From an uncultured Stenotrophomonas sp. (GTDB lineage: Bacteria > Pseudomonadota > Gammaproteobacteria > Xanthomonadales > Xanthomonadaceae), in the NCBI RefSeq assembly GCF_913778665.1, contig NZ_CAJYVQ010000007.1:1-64000 (forward strand): DNA of 64,000 nucleotides, read 5' to 3'. Shown in pieces: positions 1-10,212 of this stretch (within the stretch, counting starts at the first letter, position 1; each line of letters starts with the position of its first letter). The notes below the pieces were generated by a model that worked only from the letters and a program-made list of their open reading frames with translations, was not told where the DNA came from and did no database searches. The translations under genes were made by a program, and so were the position numbers.

Positions 1-87
1 GATCCGATCCCCAGCGACGCCTTCTCCGCGGTCGTCACCGATCCCGATGGCGCGCGGATCGGCATGGTGGGGCCGCGTCGCGGCTGA
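1..87 (+). CDS. C-terminal fragment of an unidentified protein
   Basis: An open frame runs from the window edge to a TGA at 85-87 and encodes 28 residues ending in MVGPRRG. The residues FSAVVTDPDGARIGM resemble the last beta-strand of glyoxalase/VOC-fold proteins, but this is too short to assign. A Stenotrophomonas sdhB would be expected to follow sdhA, and this is not the end of an SdhA. Together with the composition change inside sdhB, it suggests that this end of the window comes from another organism. Confidence 0.4.
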   Translation, partial: DPIPSDAFSAVVTDPDGARIGMVGPRRG

Positions 88-234
88 TCCCCCCTTGAGC
101 CGCGAGGGAGAATAGCTACGTAGGCGGCAACGGGCATGTTTGCGGCAAGCCCCGCGATCGTGTACCCGCCCCATGAACGGTGCCGGTGCGTGTTGGTGCG
201 CGCCGACGATCCACCACGAAGACGAGACGCGCGC

Positions 235-1017
235 ATGGCCGAGTTCACGCTCCCGAAGAACAGCAAGATCAAGGGCGGGCAGAAGCATCCCTCGCCGCAA
301 CCCGGCGGCACGATGCGCAACTTCAAGGTCTATCGCTACGATCCCGATTCGGGCGAGAACCCGCGCTACGATACGTTCGAGGTCAATCTCGACGAATGCG
401 GCCCGATGGTCCTCGACGCGCTCATCAAGATCAAGTCGGAGCAGGATTCGTCGCTCACGTTCCGCCGCTCGTGCCGCGAGGGGATCTGCGGCTCGTGTTC
501 GATGAACATCGACGGGCGCAATGGCCTCGCCTGCACCACCGCGATCGAGGACGTGAAGGGCGAGATCAAGATCACGCCGCTGCCCGCGATGGACGTCATC
601 AAGGATCTGGTGCCGGACTTCACGCATTTCTACGCGCAATATGCCTCGATCACGCCCTGGCTGCAGACGGTCACCCCGCCGCCCGCCGGCAAGGAGCGGC
701 TCCAGTCGCCGGAAGAGCGCGCCAAGCTCGACGGCCTGTACGAGTGCATCCTGTGCGCCTGCTGCTCGACCAGCTGCCCGAGCTACTGGTGGAACGGCGA
801 GCGTTACCTGGGCCCGGCGATCCTGCTGCAGGCCTACCGCTGGATCATCGACTCGCGCGATGAGGACACCGGTGCGCGCCTGGACGATCTGGAAGATCCG
901 TTCAAGCTGTACCGCTGCCACACCATCATGAACTGCGCCCGGACCTGCCCGAAGGGCCTGAATCCGGCGCTGGCGATCGCCGAGATCAAGAAGCTGATGA
1001 TGGAACGCCGCGCCTGA
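235..1017 (+). CDS. sdhB: succinate dehydrogenase iron-sulfur subunit, probably chimeric
   Basis: This encodes a 260-residue SdhB, the subunit that passes electrons from the flavoprotein to ubiquinone in complex II. The start at 235 gives MAEFTLP, the usual N-terminus. The [2Fe-2S] ligands are Cys80, 85, 88 and 100, and CxxCxxCxxxCP at Cys171, 174, 177 and 181 begins the [4Fe-4S]/[3Fe-4S] domain. The reading frame is intact. Residues 1 to about 165 resemble sphingomonad SdhB ([19 protein letters not shown]), while residues after about 168 match the Xanthomonadaceae form. Leucine codons switch too: 8 CTC and 3 CTG up to position 729, then 11 CTG and no CTC. I infer a join inside the conserved cysteine region, probably an assembly artefact. 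The function call is safe; the gene as written may not exist. Confidence 0.85.
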   Translation: MAEFTLPKNSKIKGGQKHPSPQPGGTMRNFKVYRYDPDSGENPRYDTFEVNLDECGPMVLDALIKIKSEQDSSLTFRRSCREGICGSCSMNIDGRNGLACTTAIEDVKGEIKITPLPAMDVIKDLVPDFTHFYAQYASITPWLQTVTPPPAGKERLQSPEERAKLDGLYECILCACCSTSCPSYWWNGERYLGPAILLQAYRWIIDSRDEDTGARLDDLEDPFKLYRCHTIMNCARTCPKGLNPALAIAEIKKLMMERRA

Positions 1018-1036
1018 CACGGCTCGGCTGCACCCG

Positions 1037-1093
1037 GTAGAGCCACGCCACGCGTGGCTGTGCCACCCCAGTAGAGCCACGCCATGCGTGGCT
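1037..1093 (+). repeat. tandem pair of SMAG-type GTAG palindromes
   Basis: Two 23-nt units, each starting GTAGAGCCACGCCA and ending CGTGGCT, lie at 1037-1059 and 1071-1093. They fold into short hairpins with the GTAG head unpaired, as in the SMAG family of Stenotrophomonas. They fill the gap between sdhB and sdhE. Confidence 0.85.
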
Positions 1094-1115
1094 TTGCTGT
1101 ATCTGGAGAAACACG

Positions 1116-1364
1116 ATGGAAGAAGACGTTCTGCTGAAGAAGCTGCGCTGGCGCTGCCGCCGCGGCATGCGCGAGCTGGACCAGCTGTTCGGGCGTTACC
1201 TCGACCACGAATGGAGCACTGCGCCGACCGAAGAGCGCGAGGTTTTCCTGTTCCTGCTCGACTGCGAGGACGATAAGTTGTGGCGCTGGTTCATGGGCTA
1301 CGAGGCCTGCCCGCATGCGCACGCGATCCCCCTCATGCAGAAGATCCTCGCCCTCAAGCCTTGA
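1116..1364 (+). CDS. sdhE: SdhE/YgfY flavinylation factor
   Basis: This 82-residue all-helical protein belongs to the SdhE (YgfY, CptB) family, which helps attach FAD covalently to SdhA. The family RGMRELD motif is at residues 15-21 ([15 protein letters not shown]), and the length fits the family. It follows sdhB across a pair of SMAG repeats, so it probably belongs to the sdh operon. The 3' end overlaps the next gene if that gene starts at 1315. Function rests on family membership. Confidence 0.9.
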   Translation: MEEDVLLKKLRWRCRRGMRELDQLFGRYLDHEWSTAPTEEREVFLFLLDCEDDKLWRWFMGYEACPHAHAIPLMQKILALKP

Positions 1365-1764
1365 GTGGCGCCCTTCGCGGCTGCAGGCCGCCGCTCAGTT
1401 GGCGGTGCTGCTGGCCGCACCCTGGTTGTTGCGCGCCTCGGACCTGCCGTCTCGGCTGTTGATTCCTGCCGTGCTGCTGGCCTGGGCGGTTGGCCTCGCC
1501 GAGACGCTGTGGCGGCTGCGCAGGCCGCACCAGGCAGTGTTGCTGCCGCCGGCCCCGGCGTCGCTGCAGGTGGCGGGGCAGGACATCGAGGCGCCGCGGC
1601 TGGTGGTGCGCGGGCCGTGGCTGCTGCTGCACTGGCGTGAGGATCGGCGCCGCCGCCGCCTTCTGTTCTGGCCGGATGTGCTCGATTCCGGGCAGCGACG
1701 TGAACTGCGACTGGCCGTGGCCGCACGCAGCGTTTCCCGTCGGCCCCGGTCAATGGCACCATAA
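1315..1764 (+). CDS. YgfX-like small membrane protein (start uncertain)
   Basis: The frame follows sdhE and encodes up to 149 residues. The likely core starts near LEWRPSRL (residue 16), where YgfX-type proteins have an [F/L]EWRPSR motif, followed by one hydrophobic hairpin (about residues 24-62) and a basic soluble tail. In enterobacteria ygfX lies next to sdhE (ygfY), and the same order here supports the call. ATG 1315 is the only clear start, but it overlaps sdhE by 50 nt, so the true start may be a non-ATG codon further in. Molecular role not established from sequence. Confidence 0.6.
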   Translation: MRTRSPSCRRSSPSSLEWRPSRLQAAAQLAVLLAAPWLLRASDLPSRLLIPAVLLAWAVGLAETLWRLRRPHQAVLLPPAPASLQVAGQDIEAPRLVVRGPWLLLHWREDRRRRRLLFWPDVLDSGQRRELRLAVAARSVSRRPRSMAP

Positions 1765-1787
1765 GCTGAATTGACCGGCGTGCCTGC

Positions 1788-3021
1788 ATGTTCAAACCCA
1801 TCCCCGTGGCTATCGGCCTGCGCTACCTGCGCGCCAAGCGCCGCAACGGCTTCATCTCCTTCATCTCGATGGCATCGATCCTGGGCATTGCGCTCGGCGT
1901 GACGGTGCTGATCACCACCCTGGCGGTCATGAGCGGTTTCCAGAAGGAAATCCGCAGCCGCCTGCTGCAGATGACCGCGCATACCACCATCAGCCGCGAC
2001 GGCGAGCCGATGCCGGACTGGATGCGCGTGGTCGAGGTGGCCCGCAAGGACCCACGCGTGGCCGGTGCTGCGCCGTACATCGAGATCCAGTCGATGATCA
2101 GCGGCCCGCGCGTGCAGGGTGCGATCATCCAGGGCATCGACCCGGCGCTGGAACCGAAGGTGTCGGTGATCGACAAGAAGGTCACCAAGGGCAGCTATGA
2201 CAGCCTCAAGCCGGGCAGCTTCAACCTGCTGCTGGGCAAGGAACTGGCGATCTGGCTGGGCGTGGATGTCGGCGACCAGGTGCTGGTGACCTTAGCCGAA
2301 GTGCAGGGCACGCCGGCCGGCGCGGTGCCGCGGATGAAGCGCTTCACCGTCAGTGGCATCTTCGAGGCCGGCTACAACGAGGTCGACCGTGGCGTCGGCT
2401 TCGCCAACATGCAGGACCTGGAACGCGTGCTGCGCAGCGACGGCGCCACGGGCGTGCGCTTGAAACTGCACGACATGGACCGCTCGCTGGAAGTGGGTGT
2501 GGATCTTGCGCAGAGCCTCGGCGGTGCCTACCGGGTGAGCGACTGGACACAGCAGAACGCCAACCTCTACCACTCGCTGCGCATGGAGAAGGTGGTGATG
2601 GGCATCCTGCTGTCGCTGATCATCGCGATGGGCGCGTTCAACCTGGTCTCCTCCCAGGTGATGCTGGTGACCGACAAGCAGGCCGATATTGCGATCCTGC
2701 GCACGCTGGGCCTGACCCCGGGCGGGGTGATGCAGGTGTTCATGGTGCAGGGCTCGCTGATCGGCATCTTCGGGACGCTGGCCGGCCTGATCGGCGGCAT
2801 TACCCTGACCCTCAACCTGGAGCGCATCCTCGGCGCCATCGAAAGCGTGTTCAACGTCAAGCTGCTGCCGGAGGATGTCTACTACATCACCGGCCTGCCG
2901 ACCGACATGCAGACCGGCGACGTGGTGGCGATCACCGTGGTCGCGCTGCTGATGAGCTTCCTGGCCACCCTGTATCCCGCCTGGCGGGCAGCACGCACCC
3001 AGCCGGCGGAGGCCCTGCGTT

Positions 3022-3029
<8 letters not shown>
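1788..3029 (+). CDS. lolC: lipoprotein-releasing ABC transporter permease (LolC/LolE family)
   Basis: This 413-residue inner-membrane permease has an N-terminal transmembrane helix (about residues 24-45), a large periplasmic MacB/PCD-like domain, then three C-terminal helices within about residues 270-400. The N-terminal [19 protein letters not shown] is typical of LolC/E. With LolD it releases lipoproteins from the inner membrane to LolA. Only one permease gene precedes lolD, so the transporter may be a LolF-like homodimer rather than a LolCE heterodimer; a second permease elsewhere cannot be excluded. The stop overlaps the lolD start by 8 nt, so translation is probably coupled. Confidence 0.9.
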
Positions 3030-3840
<811 letters not shown>

Positions 3841-3979
3841 GCGCAGGGCCCGCTTTGGTGGAAGCCGACCTCGGTCGGCCGCGGGAGCCGCCGACCGGCG
3901 CCTGAATGGGTCCGCCCATCGTCGCGCCGGCGCCACCTGACCGGGCGCATGATGGCGACAGTTCCCCGAGGAGATCGCC

Positions 3980-4429
3980 ATGAAGACCCCGCTTCTGCTG
4001 GCCGGCCTCTGTCTGGCCCTGGCCGCCTGTGCCACCACTGGTCGCCTCAGCAGCACTGAAAAACTGGACCTGTACCGCGCCCATGCTGGCGCGCCGCAGA
4101 ACGACATGCAGTTCTTCGGCAGCCTCAATGGCTGGACCGAACTGGGGGACAGCGCGCTGGCGGTGTGGACCCGGCCCAGCGAGGCTTATCTGCTGGAATT
4201 GAGAGGCCCCTGCCAGGACCTGCCGTATGCCACCGCCATCGGCCTGACCAGCCAGATGGGCCGCGTGTCGTCGCGCTTCGACAAGGTGCTGGTGCGCGAC
4301 CCCACCGGCGGCCCGCGCATGCCCTGCTTCATCGACAGCATCCGGAAGCTGGACGTGAAGGCACTGCGCACCTCCGAACAGGAACTGCGCCAGGCGCAGG
4401 TGCAGGAGCGCGAGGAAAATACGAAGTAG
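3980..4429 (+). CDS. small lipoprotein, DUF6491-like
   Basis: This encodes a 149-residue protein with a type II signal peptide; the lipobox is LAAC, with the lipidated Cys at about residue 18. The mature part has FFGSLNGWTELGDSALAVWT, a pattern I associate with the DUF6491 lipoproteins of Xanthomonadaceae, and two cysteines that may form a disulfide. A good GAGGAG ribosome binding site precedes the ATG. The gene stands alone between lolD and a SMAG inverted pair. Function unknown. Confidence 0.7.
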   Translation: MKTPLLLAGLCLALAACATTGRLSSTEKLDLYRAHAGAPQNDMQFFGSLNGWTELGDSALAVWTRPSEAYLLELRGPCQDLPYATAIGLTSQMGRVSSRFDKVLVRDPTGGPRMPCFIDSIRKLDVKALRTSEQELRQAQVQEREENTK

Positions 4430-4433
4430 CGCG

Positions 4434-4496
4434 GTAGTGCCGGCCGCTGGCCGGCATCCCGCGGATACCGGGTCTCTGGCCTGCGGCCGGCACTAC
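4434..4496. repeat. inverted pair of SMAG GTAG repeats
   Basis: A GTAGTGCCGGCC...GGCCGGC unit is followed by an inverted unit ending GCCGGCACTAC. The pair forms a large hairpin between convergent genes and may act as a bidirectional transcript end. Confidence 0.75.
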
Positions 4497-4503
4497 CTGT
4501 GCG

Positions 4504-4773
4504 TCAGGCTTCCGGGGTGAAGCCAGCGGGCTTCTCAGCGTCCTTCTCGAACAGGAACTTGACCAGCTCGGTTTCCAGCATCGCGCGGTGCTCCGGCGTG
4601 CGCGGCGACAGGCGGTTTTCGTTGATCAGCATGGTCTGGTGCGCCAGCCACGCGGCCCAGGCCTGCTTGCCGATGTGGTTGAAGATGCGCTGGCCCAGCT
4701 CGCCCGGATAGGGCACGAAGTCCAGGCCCTCCGCATCGCGTTGTTCGTACTGGCAGAAGACGGTTCGGGGCAT
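4504..4773 (-). CDS. yggX: probable Fe(2+)-trafficking protein YggX
   Basis: This 89-residue protein of the YggX family is linked to iron handling and protection of Fe-S proteins from oxidative damage. [19 protein letters not shown] and the YPGELGQRI segment are family hallmarks, with the single conserved Cys7. It starts 5 nt after the mutY stop. The mutY-yggX order is also found in enterobacteria and pairs an Fe-S glycosylase with an iron-protection factor. Confidence 0.95.
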   Translation of the reverse strand: MPRTVFCQYEQRDAEGLDFVPYPGELGQRIFNHIGKQAWAAWLAHQTMLINENRLSPRTPEHRAMLETELVKFLFEKDAEKPAGFTPEA

Positions 4774-4778
4774 GGCAC

Positions 4779-5903
4779 TCACTCGTGGTTGCGGGGTTTC
4801 GATGGTTTTCGTTTCGGCGCCTTGATGATGGCGCCATCGAGCAGCTTGCGGATCGGTGCCGGCAGGCCCAGTGCGGGCAGCTCGTCGGCGGCGACCCAGC
4901 GCAGCGTGGGTTCTTCCACGCGCAGGCCATGTACCTGCCGCGACAATACCTGCAGATGCAGCCGGTAGTGGCTGAACGTGTGCTGCAGCACCGGCAGTTC
5001 TTCGGCATCTTCCAGTGAGCCCTCGACGTGCGCGTCGAACCAGTCCTGAAGCTCGCTGCCGGCCTCGGCCTGCGGCAGGGTCCACAGCTGCGCCCAGATG
5101 CCGCTGTCCGGCCGCTTCTGCAGCAGTACGCGCTGCTGGGCGTCGCGCAGCAGCAGGGCGACCGCTTCACGCTCGGGCAGCGTCTTGCTTGGCTTGGGCG
5201 TGGGCAGCTCAACGGTGCGGCCTTCGCGGCGTGCCACGCAGTCGTCCTGCAACGGGCAGATCACGCACGCCGGCTTGGCACGGCTGCACACCGTCGCGCC
5301 CAGGTCCATCTGCGCCTGGGTGTAGTCGGCCATGCGCCCGGCCGGTACGTGCGTCACGTGCGCCTCTGCGATTGCCCACAGCTGCTTCTCGATGGCCGGC
5401 AGGCCGGGGAAGCCGTCAACGCCGTGGTAGCGGCTGAGCACACGCTTGACGTTGCCGTCGAGGATCGCAAACGGATCGTTCCAGGCCTGGCTGAGGATCG
5501 CACCGGCAGTGCTGCGGCCGATACCGGGAAGGGCGTGCAGCGCATCGAAGTCGCGTGGCAGGTCGCCCTCGTGCAGTTCCACGCAGCGTTTGGCTGCTGC
5601 GTGCAGGTTGCGCGCGCGGGCGTAGTAGCCAAGCCCGGCCCACTGCGCCATCACCGCGTCATTGCTGGCGGCGGCGAGGTCGGGCAGGGTCGGGAAGTGC
5701 TGCAGGAACCGCAGGAAATACGGGATGACCGTGGCCACCTGGGTCTGTTGCAGCATGATCTCCGACAGCCAGACCCGATACGGGCTGCGCGGGTGCTGCC
5801 AGGGCAGGTCGTGGCGACCGTGGTCGTCAAACCAGTGCAGCAGGCGGGCGACGAAGCCGTCGTGCTGGGCGGTGTCGGCGCTGGCGTGCGGCTGGCGGGG
5901 CAT
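4779..5903 (-). CDS. mutY: A/G-specific adenine glycosylase MutY
   Basis: This 374-residue glycosylase removes adenine mispaired with 8-oxoguanine. Visible features are the catalytic glutamate in [12 protein letters not shown], the helix-hairpin-helix [13 protein letters not shown], the catalytic aspartate in [10 protein letters not shown], the [4Fe-4S] loop beginning [17 protein letters not shown], and a C-terminal Nudix-like domain. I chose ATG 5903 (MPRQPH); the frame stays open upstream but runs through a SMAG repeat. It forms an operon with yggX. Confidence 0.96.
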   Translation of the reverse strand: MPRQPHASADTAQHDGFVARLLHWFDDHGRHDLPWQHPRSPYRVWLSEIMLQQTQVATVIPYFLRFLQHFPTLPDLAAASNDAVMAQWAGLGYYARARNLHAAAKRCVELHEGDLPRDFDALHALPGIGRSTAGAILSQAWNDPFAILDGNVKRVLSRYHGVDGFPGLPAIEKQLWAIAEAHVTHVPAGRMADYTQAQMDLGATVCSRAKPACVICPLQDDCVARREGRTVELPTPKPSKTLPEREAVALLLRDAQQRVLLQKRPDSGIWAQLWTLPQAEAGSELQDWFDAHVEGSLEDAEELPVLQHTFSHYRLHLQVLSRQVHGLRVEEPTLRWVAADELPALGLPAPIRKLLDGAIIKAPKRKPSKPRNHE

Positions 5904-5922
5904 CGGGGTTCCGGGAAAGGGC

Positions 5923-6007
5923 AGCCACCCGTGGGGTGGCTCTACCATGGTGTCGCGCGGGACCGGGGCGTCGCGCGCGGGGCAGTAGAGCCACGCCATG
6001 CGTGGCT
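5923..6007. repeat. two SMAG repeats between ftsY and mutY
   Basis: An inverted unit (5923-5945, ending GGCTCTAC) and a direct unit (5985-6007, GTAGAGCCACGCC...) lie in the gap between ftsY and mutY, both on the minus strand. In-frame readings through them extend the mutY frame upstream but are unlikely to be translated. Confidence 0.75.
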
Positions 6008-6017
6008 GCGCGGCATA

Positions 6018-7298
6018 TCAGCCGCCCAGCGCTTCAGGCAGCAGGGCGTCGACGAAGGCTTCCGGATCGAACACGCGCAGGTCTTCCGGGCGCTCGCCGA
6101 TGCCGGCGAAACGGATCGGAATGCCGAACTCGCGGGCCAGCGCGAACACCACGCCACCCTTGGCGGTGCCGTCCAGCTTGGTCACCACCAGGCCGGTCAC
6201 GTTCACCGCGGCGTTGAACTGGCGCAGCTGCGACAGCGCGTTCTGGCCGGTGGTGCCATCGATCACCATCAGCACCTCGTGCGGTGCGGTGGGGTCGATC
6301 TTGCCGAGCACGCGGCGGATCTTGCCCAGCTCGTTCATCAGGCCGGACTGGGTGTGCAGGCGGCCGGCGGTGTCAGCAATCAGCACCGAGGTGCCGCGGG
6401 CCTTGCCGGCCTGCAGCGCGTCGAATGCCACCGAAGCGGCATCGGCGTTCTGGCCCTGCGCGACCACGGCCACGCCGTTGCGCTCGCCCCAGGCCTGCAG
6501 CTGGGCCACAGCGGCGGCACGGAAGGTATCGCCGGCGGCCAGCATCAGACTGTGGCCCTCGTCCTTGAAGCGCTTGGCCAGCTTGCCGATGGTGGTGGTC
6601 TTGCCGACGCCGTTGACGCCTACGGTCAGCACCACGAAGGGCTTGGCATTGCGGTCGATCACCAGCGGCTTGGCCACCGGCTGCAGGATCGCGATCAGCT
6701 CGGCGCGCAGGGCGGCCAGCAGCGCATTGGCATCGGCGAACTCGCGCGACTTCATGCGCTTGCGCAGGCCTTCGACCAGATCGGTGGTGGCGCCAACGCC
6801 GACGTCGGCAGTGATCAATGCGGTTTCCAGCTCGTCCAGCAGGTCGTCATCGAGCTTGGGGTTGCGCGAGAACAGGCCGCCGAAGCTGCGCGCGATGACG
6901 CTGTTGCGCAGGCGCTCGCGCCAGCCGGGCTTGCCGGCGGGGGCCGGCGGGGCATCCACCAGGGCCGGCAAGTCGGCGGCGGGCGCGGCCGGTTCCTCGG
7001 CCAGAATGACCGGGGCCAGCGGGGCAAGCACGGCGGCGGCGGCGAGCGCTTCGGCCTGCACGTCTTCGGCCACGACCACCGGCTCGGCGGCCTGCAGCGG
7101 CGGAGCTTCGGCGATGGAGGCCTCTACCGGTGCCGGGGCAGCCGGCGCGGGCTTGGCCACCGCAGCGGTGGCGGCTTGCTCGGCGGGCGCGGCAGACGGG
7201 AACGCTGCCGCCAGCTCTTCAGCCGAGTAGTGCTGGGTCTTGGGCGCGTCCGTTACGGCGGCGTCCTGGGGCTTCTTGCGGCGGAAAAAACTGAGCAT
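6018..7298 (-). CDS. ftsY: signal recognition particle receptor FtsY
   Basis: This 426-residue SRP receptor GTPase docks ribosome-nascent-chain complexes at the inner membrane. It starts with MLSFFRRKK, followed by an Ala/Pro/Glu-rich A-domain of about 130 residues, then the NG domain. GTPase motifs are GVNGVGKTTT (P-loop), DTAGR and TKLDG. The C-terminus IPIRFAGIGERPEDLRVF is conserved in FtsY. The ATG at 7298 is preferred over a TTG two codons upstream. It lies upstream of mutY on the same strand, separated by SMAG repeats. Confidence 0.96.
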   Translation of the reverse strand: MLSFFRRKKPQDAAVTDAPKTQHYSAEELAAAFPSAAPAEQAATAAVAKPAPAAPAPVEASIAEAPPLQAAEPVVVAEDVQAEALAAAAVLAPLAPVILAEEPAAPAADLPALVDAPPAPAGKPGWRERLRNSVIARSFGGLFSRNPKLDDDLLDELETALITADVGVGATTDLVEGLRKRMKSREFADANALLAALRAELIAILQPVAKPLVIDRNAKPFVVLTVGVNGVGKTTTIGKLAKRFKDEGHSLMLAAGDTFRAAAVAQLQAWGERNGVAVVAQGQNADAASVAFDALQAGKARGTSVLIADTAGRLHTQSGLMNELGKIRRVLGKIDPTAPHEVLMVIDGTTGQNALSQLRQFNAAVNVTGLVVTKLDGTAKGGVVFALAREFGIPIRFAGIGERPEDLRVFDPEAFVDALLPEALGG

Positions 7299-7427
7299 TG
7301 GCAAAAGGCGCTGAAATCAGGGGGATATGCTACCACTCGTGCCTGTCGGGCCGATGTGGACTCAAGGTCGCGGCCCGCCGGCCGTTAACCTGTCCGGAGG
7401 GCTGCGTCGTGCGGCCCGGAGACGGCC

Positions 7428-7727
7428 ATGGACAACGTGATGGGAACCGCCCTCGGTGGCATGCGCGCGGCCCAGCAGGGCCTGCAGGTGGCTGCACGCA
7501 ACGTTGCCAACCTGGCGAGGCCCGAAGCCGAGCGCTTGCAGTTGCAGCGAAGTGCTGTGGCGCAGGGCGGGGTGGAGACAGCGGTGGCCGCCAGCGGCGC
7601 TGATCCGAGCGCGCCATTGGGCGATCTGCTGGCGGCCAAGGCCGAAGTCGTGGCCTTTGCCGCCAATGCCGCAGTGATCCGTCGCCAGGACCAGCTGCTG
7701 GGGTCGCTGCTGGATCGGAACGCCTGA
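7428..7727 (+). CDS. short flagellar-rod-like protein
   Basis: The 99-residue product looks like the two ends of a flagellar rod/hook protein joined without a middle. Residues 6-30 (TALGGMRAAQQGLQVAARNVANL) match the N-terminal axial motif of FlgB/FlgC/FlgG. Residues 65-95 (LLAAKAEVVAFAANAAVIRRQDQLLGSLLD) match the C-terminal motif. No flagellar genes are adjacent. It is either a minimal axial-type protein or a remnant. It is divergent from ftsY with 129 nt between the starts. Confidence 0.65.
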   Translation: MDNVMGTALGGMRAAQQGLQVAARNVANLARPEAERLQLQRSAVAQGGVETAVAASGADPSAPLGDLLAAKAEVVAFAANAAVIRRQDQLLGSLLDRNA

Positions 7728-7835
7728 GGCGACTGCTCTGGTAGGTGTCAACGGACGCCTCTGGGGGGTCCCGACCTCAGTCGCCACGCCCGACCCGCCC
7801 TCGCAAGTGCCAACCTTGGTTGGCACCCACAAGGC

Positions 7836-7858
7836 AGCCGAGCATGGCTCGGCTCTAC
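7836..7858 (-). repeat. SMAG-type palindrome
   Basis: AGCCGAGCATGGCTCGGCTCTAC is an inverted GTAG-headed unit. It lies between convergent genes next to a second small palindrome around 7808-7826 (GCCAACCTTGGTTGGC). Confidence 0.6.
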
Positions 7859-7892
7859 AGAAGCCTGCCATGCCCGGCGCTCAGCCGATCAC

Positions 7893-9785
7893 TCAGGCCG
7901 ACAGCTCCAGCAGCAGCTTGTTCAGGCGTGCCACGTAGGCGCCTGGGTCCTTCAGGCTGTCACCGGCGGCCAGCGCGGCCTGGTCGAACAGCACCCGGCC
8001 CAGATCATCGAAGCGTGCACCATCGGCCTCGGCATCGAGCTTGGCGATCAGCGGGTGGCCCGGGTTGATCTCCAGCACCGGCTTGCTGTCCGGCACCTTC
8101 TGGCCGCTGGCTTCCAGGATCTGGCGCATCTGAAGGCCCAGGTCCTGTTCGCCGATGGCCAGCACCGCCGGCGAATCGGTCAGGCGGTGCGACACGCGCA
8201 CTTCGGCCACGTCATCGCCCAGCACGGTCTTCAGGCGCTCGACCAAAGCCTGCTTGTCCTTGGCGGCGGCTTCCTGTTCCTGCTTGTCCGCTTCGGTCTC
8301 CAGCGCGCCGAGGTCGAGGTCGCCGCGGGCGATGTCGACGAAGCCCTTGCCATCGAAATCGGTCAGGTAGCCCATCAGCCACTCGTCGATGCGATCAGTC
8401 AACAGCAGCACTTCCACGCCCTTCTTGCGGAACACTTCCAGGTGCGGGCTGTTGCGCACCTGGCTGTAGCTCTCGCCGGTCAGGTAATAGATCTTGTCCT
8501 GGCCTTCGGCCATGCGGGCGATGTAATCAGCCAGCGACACGGTCTGCGCGTCAGCGTCGCCGCGGGTGGAGGCGAAGCGCAGCAGGCCGGCCACCTTCTC
8601 GCGGTTGTTGTAGTCCTCAGCCGGGCCCTCCTTCAGTACTTGGCCGAATTCCTTCCAGAACGTGGCGTACTGCTCAGGCTTGTCGGCAGCCAGCTTCTCC
8701 AGCATGTCCAGCGAGCGCTTGGTCAGCGCGGCCTTCATCGAATCGATGACCGGGCCGGACTGCAGGATCTCGCGCGAGACGTTCAGCGACAGGTCGTTGG
8801 AATCGACCACGCCCTTGATGAAGCGCAGGTACAGCGGCAGGAACTGCTCGGCCTGGTCCATCACGAACACGCGCTGCACGTACAGCTTCAGGCCCTTCGG
8901 CGCATCGCGGTGGTACAGGTCGAACGGCGCACGGCCCGGCACGTACAGCAGCGAGGTGTACTCCAGCTTGCCCTCGACCTTGTTGTGGCTCCACGCCAGC
9001 GGGTCGCTGTGGTCGTGCGCCACGTGCTTGTAGAACTCGGTGTACTCGCTGTCGCTGATCTCGGTGCGCGGGCGGGTCCACAGGGCGCTGGCACGGTTGA
9101 CGGTTTCCCATTCGACCGCGGCGCCTTCTTCGCCACCTTCCTTCGTCATCTGGATCGGCAGGCCGATATGGTCCGAATACTTCTTGAGGATGCTGCGCAG
9201 GCGCCAGCCATCAGCGAAGTCGTGCTCGCCGTCCTTCAGGTGCAGCACGATGCGGGTGCCGCGCTCGGCCTTGTCGACCGTGGCCACTTCGAAATCACCT
9301 TCGCCGCGCGAGGTCCAGCGCACGCCTTCGCCTGCGGCCAGGCCGGCGCGGCGCGAGGTCACTTCGACTTCGTCGGCGACGATGAACGCGCTGTAGAAGC
9401 CGACGCCGAACTGGCCGATCAGCTGCGAATCCTTCTTCTGGTCGCCGGACAGCTGGCGCAGGAAATCGCCGGTGCCGGACTTTGCAATCGTGCCGAGGTG
9501 GGCGATGGCTTCGGCGCGGCTCATGCCGATGCCGTTGTCTTCGATGGTGATGGTGTGGGCGGCGGCGTCGAAGCTGACGCGCACGCGCAGCTCACTGTCA
9601 CCTTCCAGCAGGGCCGGCTGGGTCAAGGCCTCGAAGCGCAGCTTGTCGGCGGCATCGGCGGCGTTGGAGACCAGCTCGCGCAGGAAGATTTCCTTGTTGG
9701 AGTACAGCGAGTGGATCATCAGCTGCAGCAGCTGCTTGACTTCGGTCTGGAAGCCAAGGGTTTCGGTCTGGGTGGTCTCGGTCAT
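7893..9785 (-). CDS. htpG: molecular chaperone HtpG (Hsp90)
   Basis: This 630-residue bacterial Hsp90 has the N-terminal GHKL ATPase domain ([30 protein letters not shown]), a middle domain with the catalytic arginine region ([10 protein letters not shown]), and a C-terminal dimerisation domain. Length and motif order are normal. The upstream region carries a sigma-32-like candidate promoter and then a large composite repeat. The long open frame opposite this gene is a GC-driven shadow. Confidence 0.97.
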   Translation of the reverse strand: MTETTQTETLGFQTEVKQLLQLMIHSLYSNKEIFLRELVSNAADAADKLRFEALTQPALLEGDSELRVRVSFDAAAHTITIEDNGIGMSRAEAIAHLGTIAKSGTGDFLRQLSGDQKKDSQLIGQFGVGFYSAFIVADEVEVTSRRAGLAAGEGVRWTSRGEGDFEVATVDKAERGTRIVLHLKDGEHDFADGWRLRSILKKYSDHIGLPIQMTKEGGEEGAAVEWETVNRASALWTRPRTEISDSEYTEFYKHVAHDHSDPLAWSHNKVEGKLEYTSLLYVPGRAPFDLYHRDAPKGLKLYVQRVFVMDQAEQFLPLYLRFIKGVVDSNDLSLNVSREILQSGPVIDSMKAALTKRSLDMLEKLAADKPEQYATFWKEFGQVLKEGPAEDYNNREKVAGLLRFASTRGDADAQTVSLADYIARMAEGQDKIYYLTGESYSQVRNSPHLEVFRKKGVEVLLLTDRIDEWLMGYLTDFDGKGFVDIARGDLDLGALETEADKQEQEAAAKDKQALVERLKTVLGDDVAEVRVSHRLTDSPAVLAIGEQDLGLQMRQILEASGQKVPDSKPVLEINPGHPLIAKLDAEADGARFDDLGRVLFDQAALAAGDSLKDPGAYVARLNKLLLELSA

Positions 9786-9835
9786 CGATTAGGGCTCCAT
9801 GTGCAATGCCGCGCCAGCGCGTGCGGCCTCGCCAA

Positions 9836-9864
9836 GGGGTAGGGATGATTGTCCCGAAATCAAG
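9836..9864 (-). promoter_or_regulatory. candidate sigma-32 promoter of htpG
   Basis: On the minus strand, CTTGATT (9858-9864) is followed after 14 nt by CCTACCCC (9836-9843), about 50 nt before the htpG start. The -35 part agrees with the sigma-32 consensus CTTGAAA; the -10 part is only partial (consensus CCCCATNT). Heat-shock control of htpG is known in other proteobacteria. Confidence 0.35.
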
Positions 9865-9915
9865 GGGTTGGTCGGGCAGGGCGGCGCCCTGCACCCGCAG
9901 AGCCCGAAGCAACAC

Positions 9916-9979
<64 letters not shown>

Positions 9980-10169
9980 CCATCCGTGCGATGGCGGGGC
10001 GGCGTGGGTTGGCAGGACACGCCGTCAACCCGTCCCTGGGGGCTCGATGGCGCCATCCATGGCGCCAACGGTCCTGCCAACCCACGCCGCCCCGCCTTCG
10101 ACAGTTGGCCGGTGGCCAGTAGATCCACGCCATGCGTGGATGAGATCTCTCAGATCTCGAAATCCAGAC

Positions 10170-10212
10170 TGGGGTCAGATCCGTTTTCCGTAGGAAAACG
10201 GATCTGACCCCA
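10170..10212. repeat. perfect 20-bp inverted repeat with GTA loop
   Basis: TGGGGTCAGATCC... is followed after a 3-nt GTA by its exact complement ending in GGATCTGACCCCA. The half-element GGGGTCAGAGCCC recurs at 47573-47585, so this is one of a dispersed family. A smaller palindrome, GAGATCT-ctc-AGATCTC, lies at 10142-10158. Confidence 0.9.

Noticed and set aside
1..234. A horizontally acquired sdh region
   Set aside because: The join falls in a conserved stretch of sdhB and the partial neighbour does not belong to the operon, which suits an assembly chimera better than transfer.
5028..7388. A 786-codon frame across ftsY and mutY on the opposite strand
   Set aside because: It spans two well-supported genes and a SMAG repeat region; codon bias at the third position on the minus strand explains it.
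8055..9842. A 595-codon open frame opposite htpG
   Set aside because: htpG has a full set of Hsp90 motifs; the antisense frame is a GC-rich shadow with no recognisable domain and unlikely composition.
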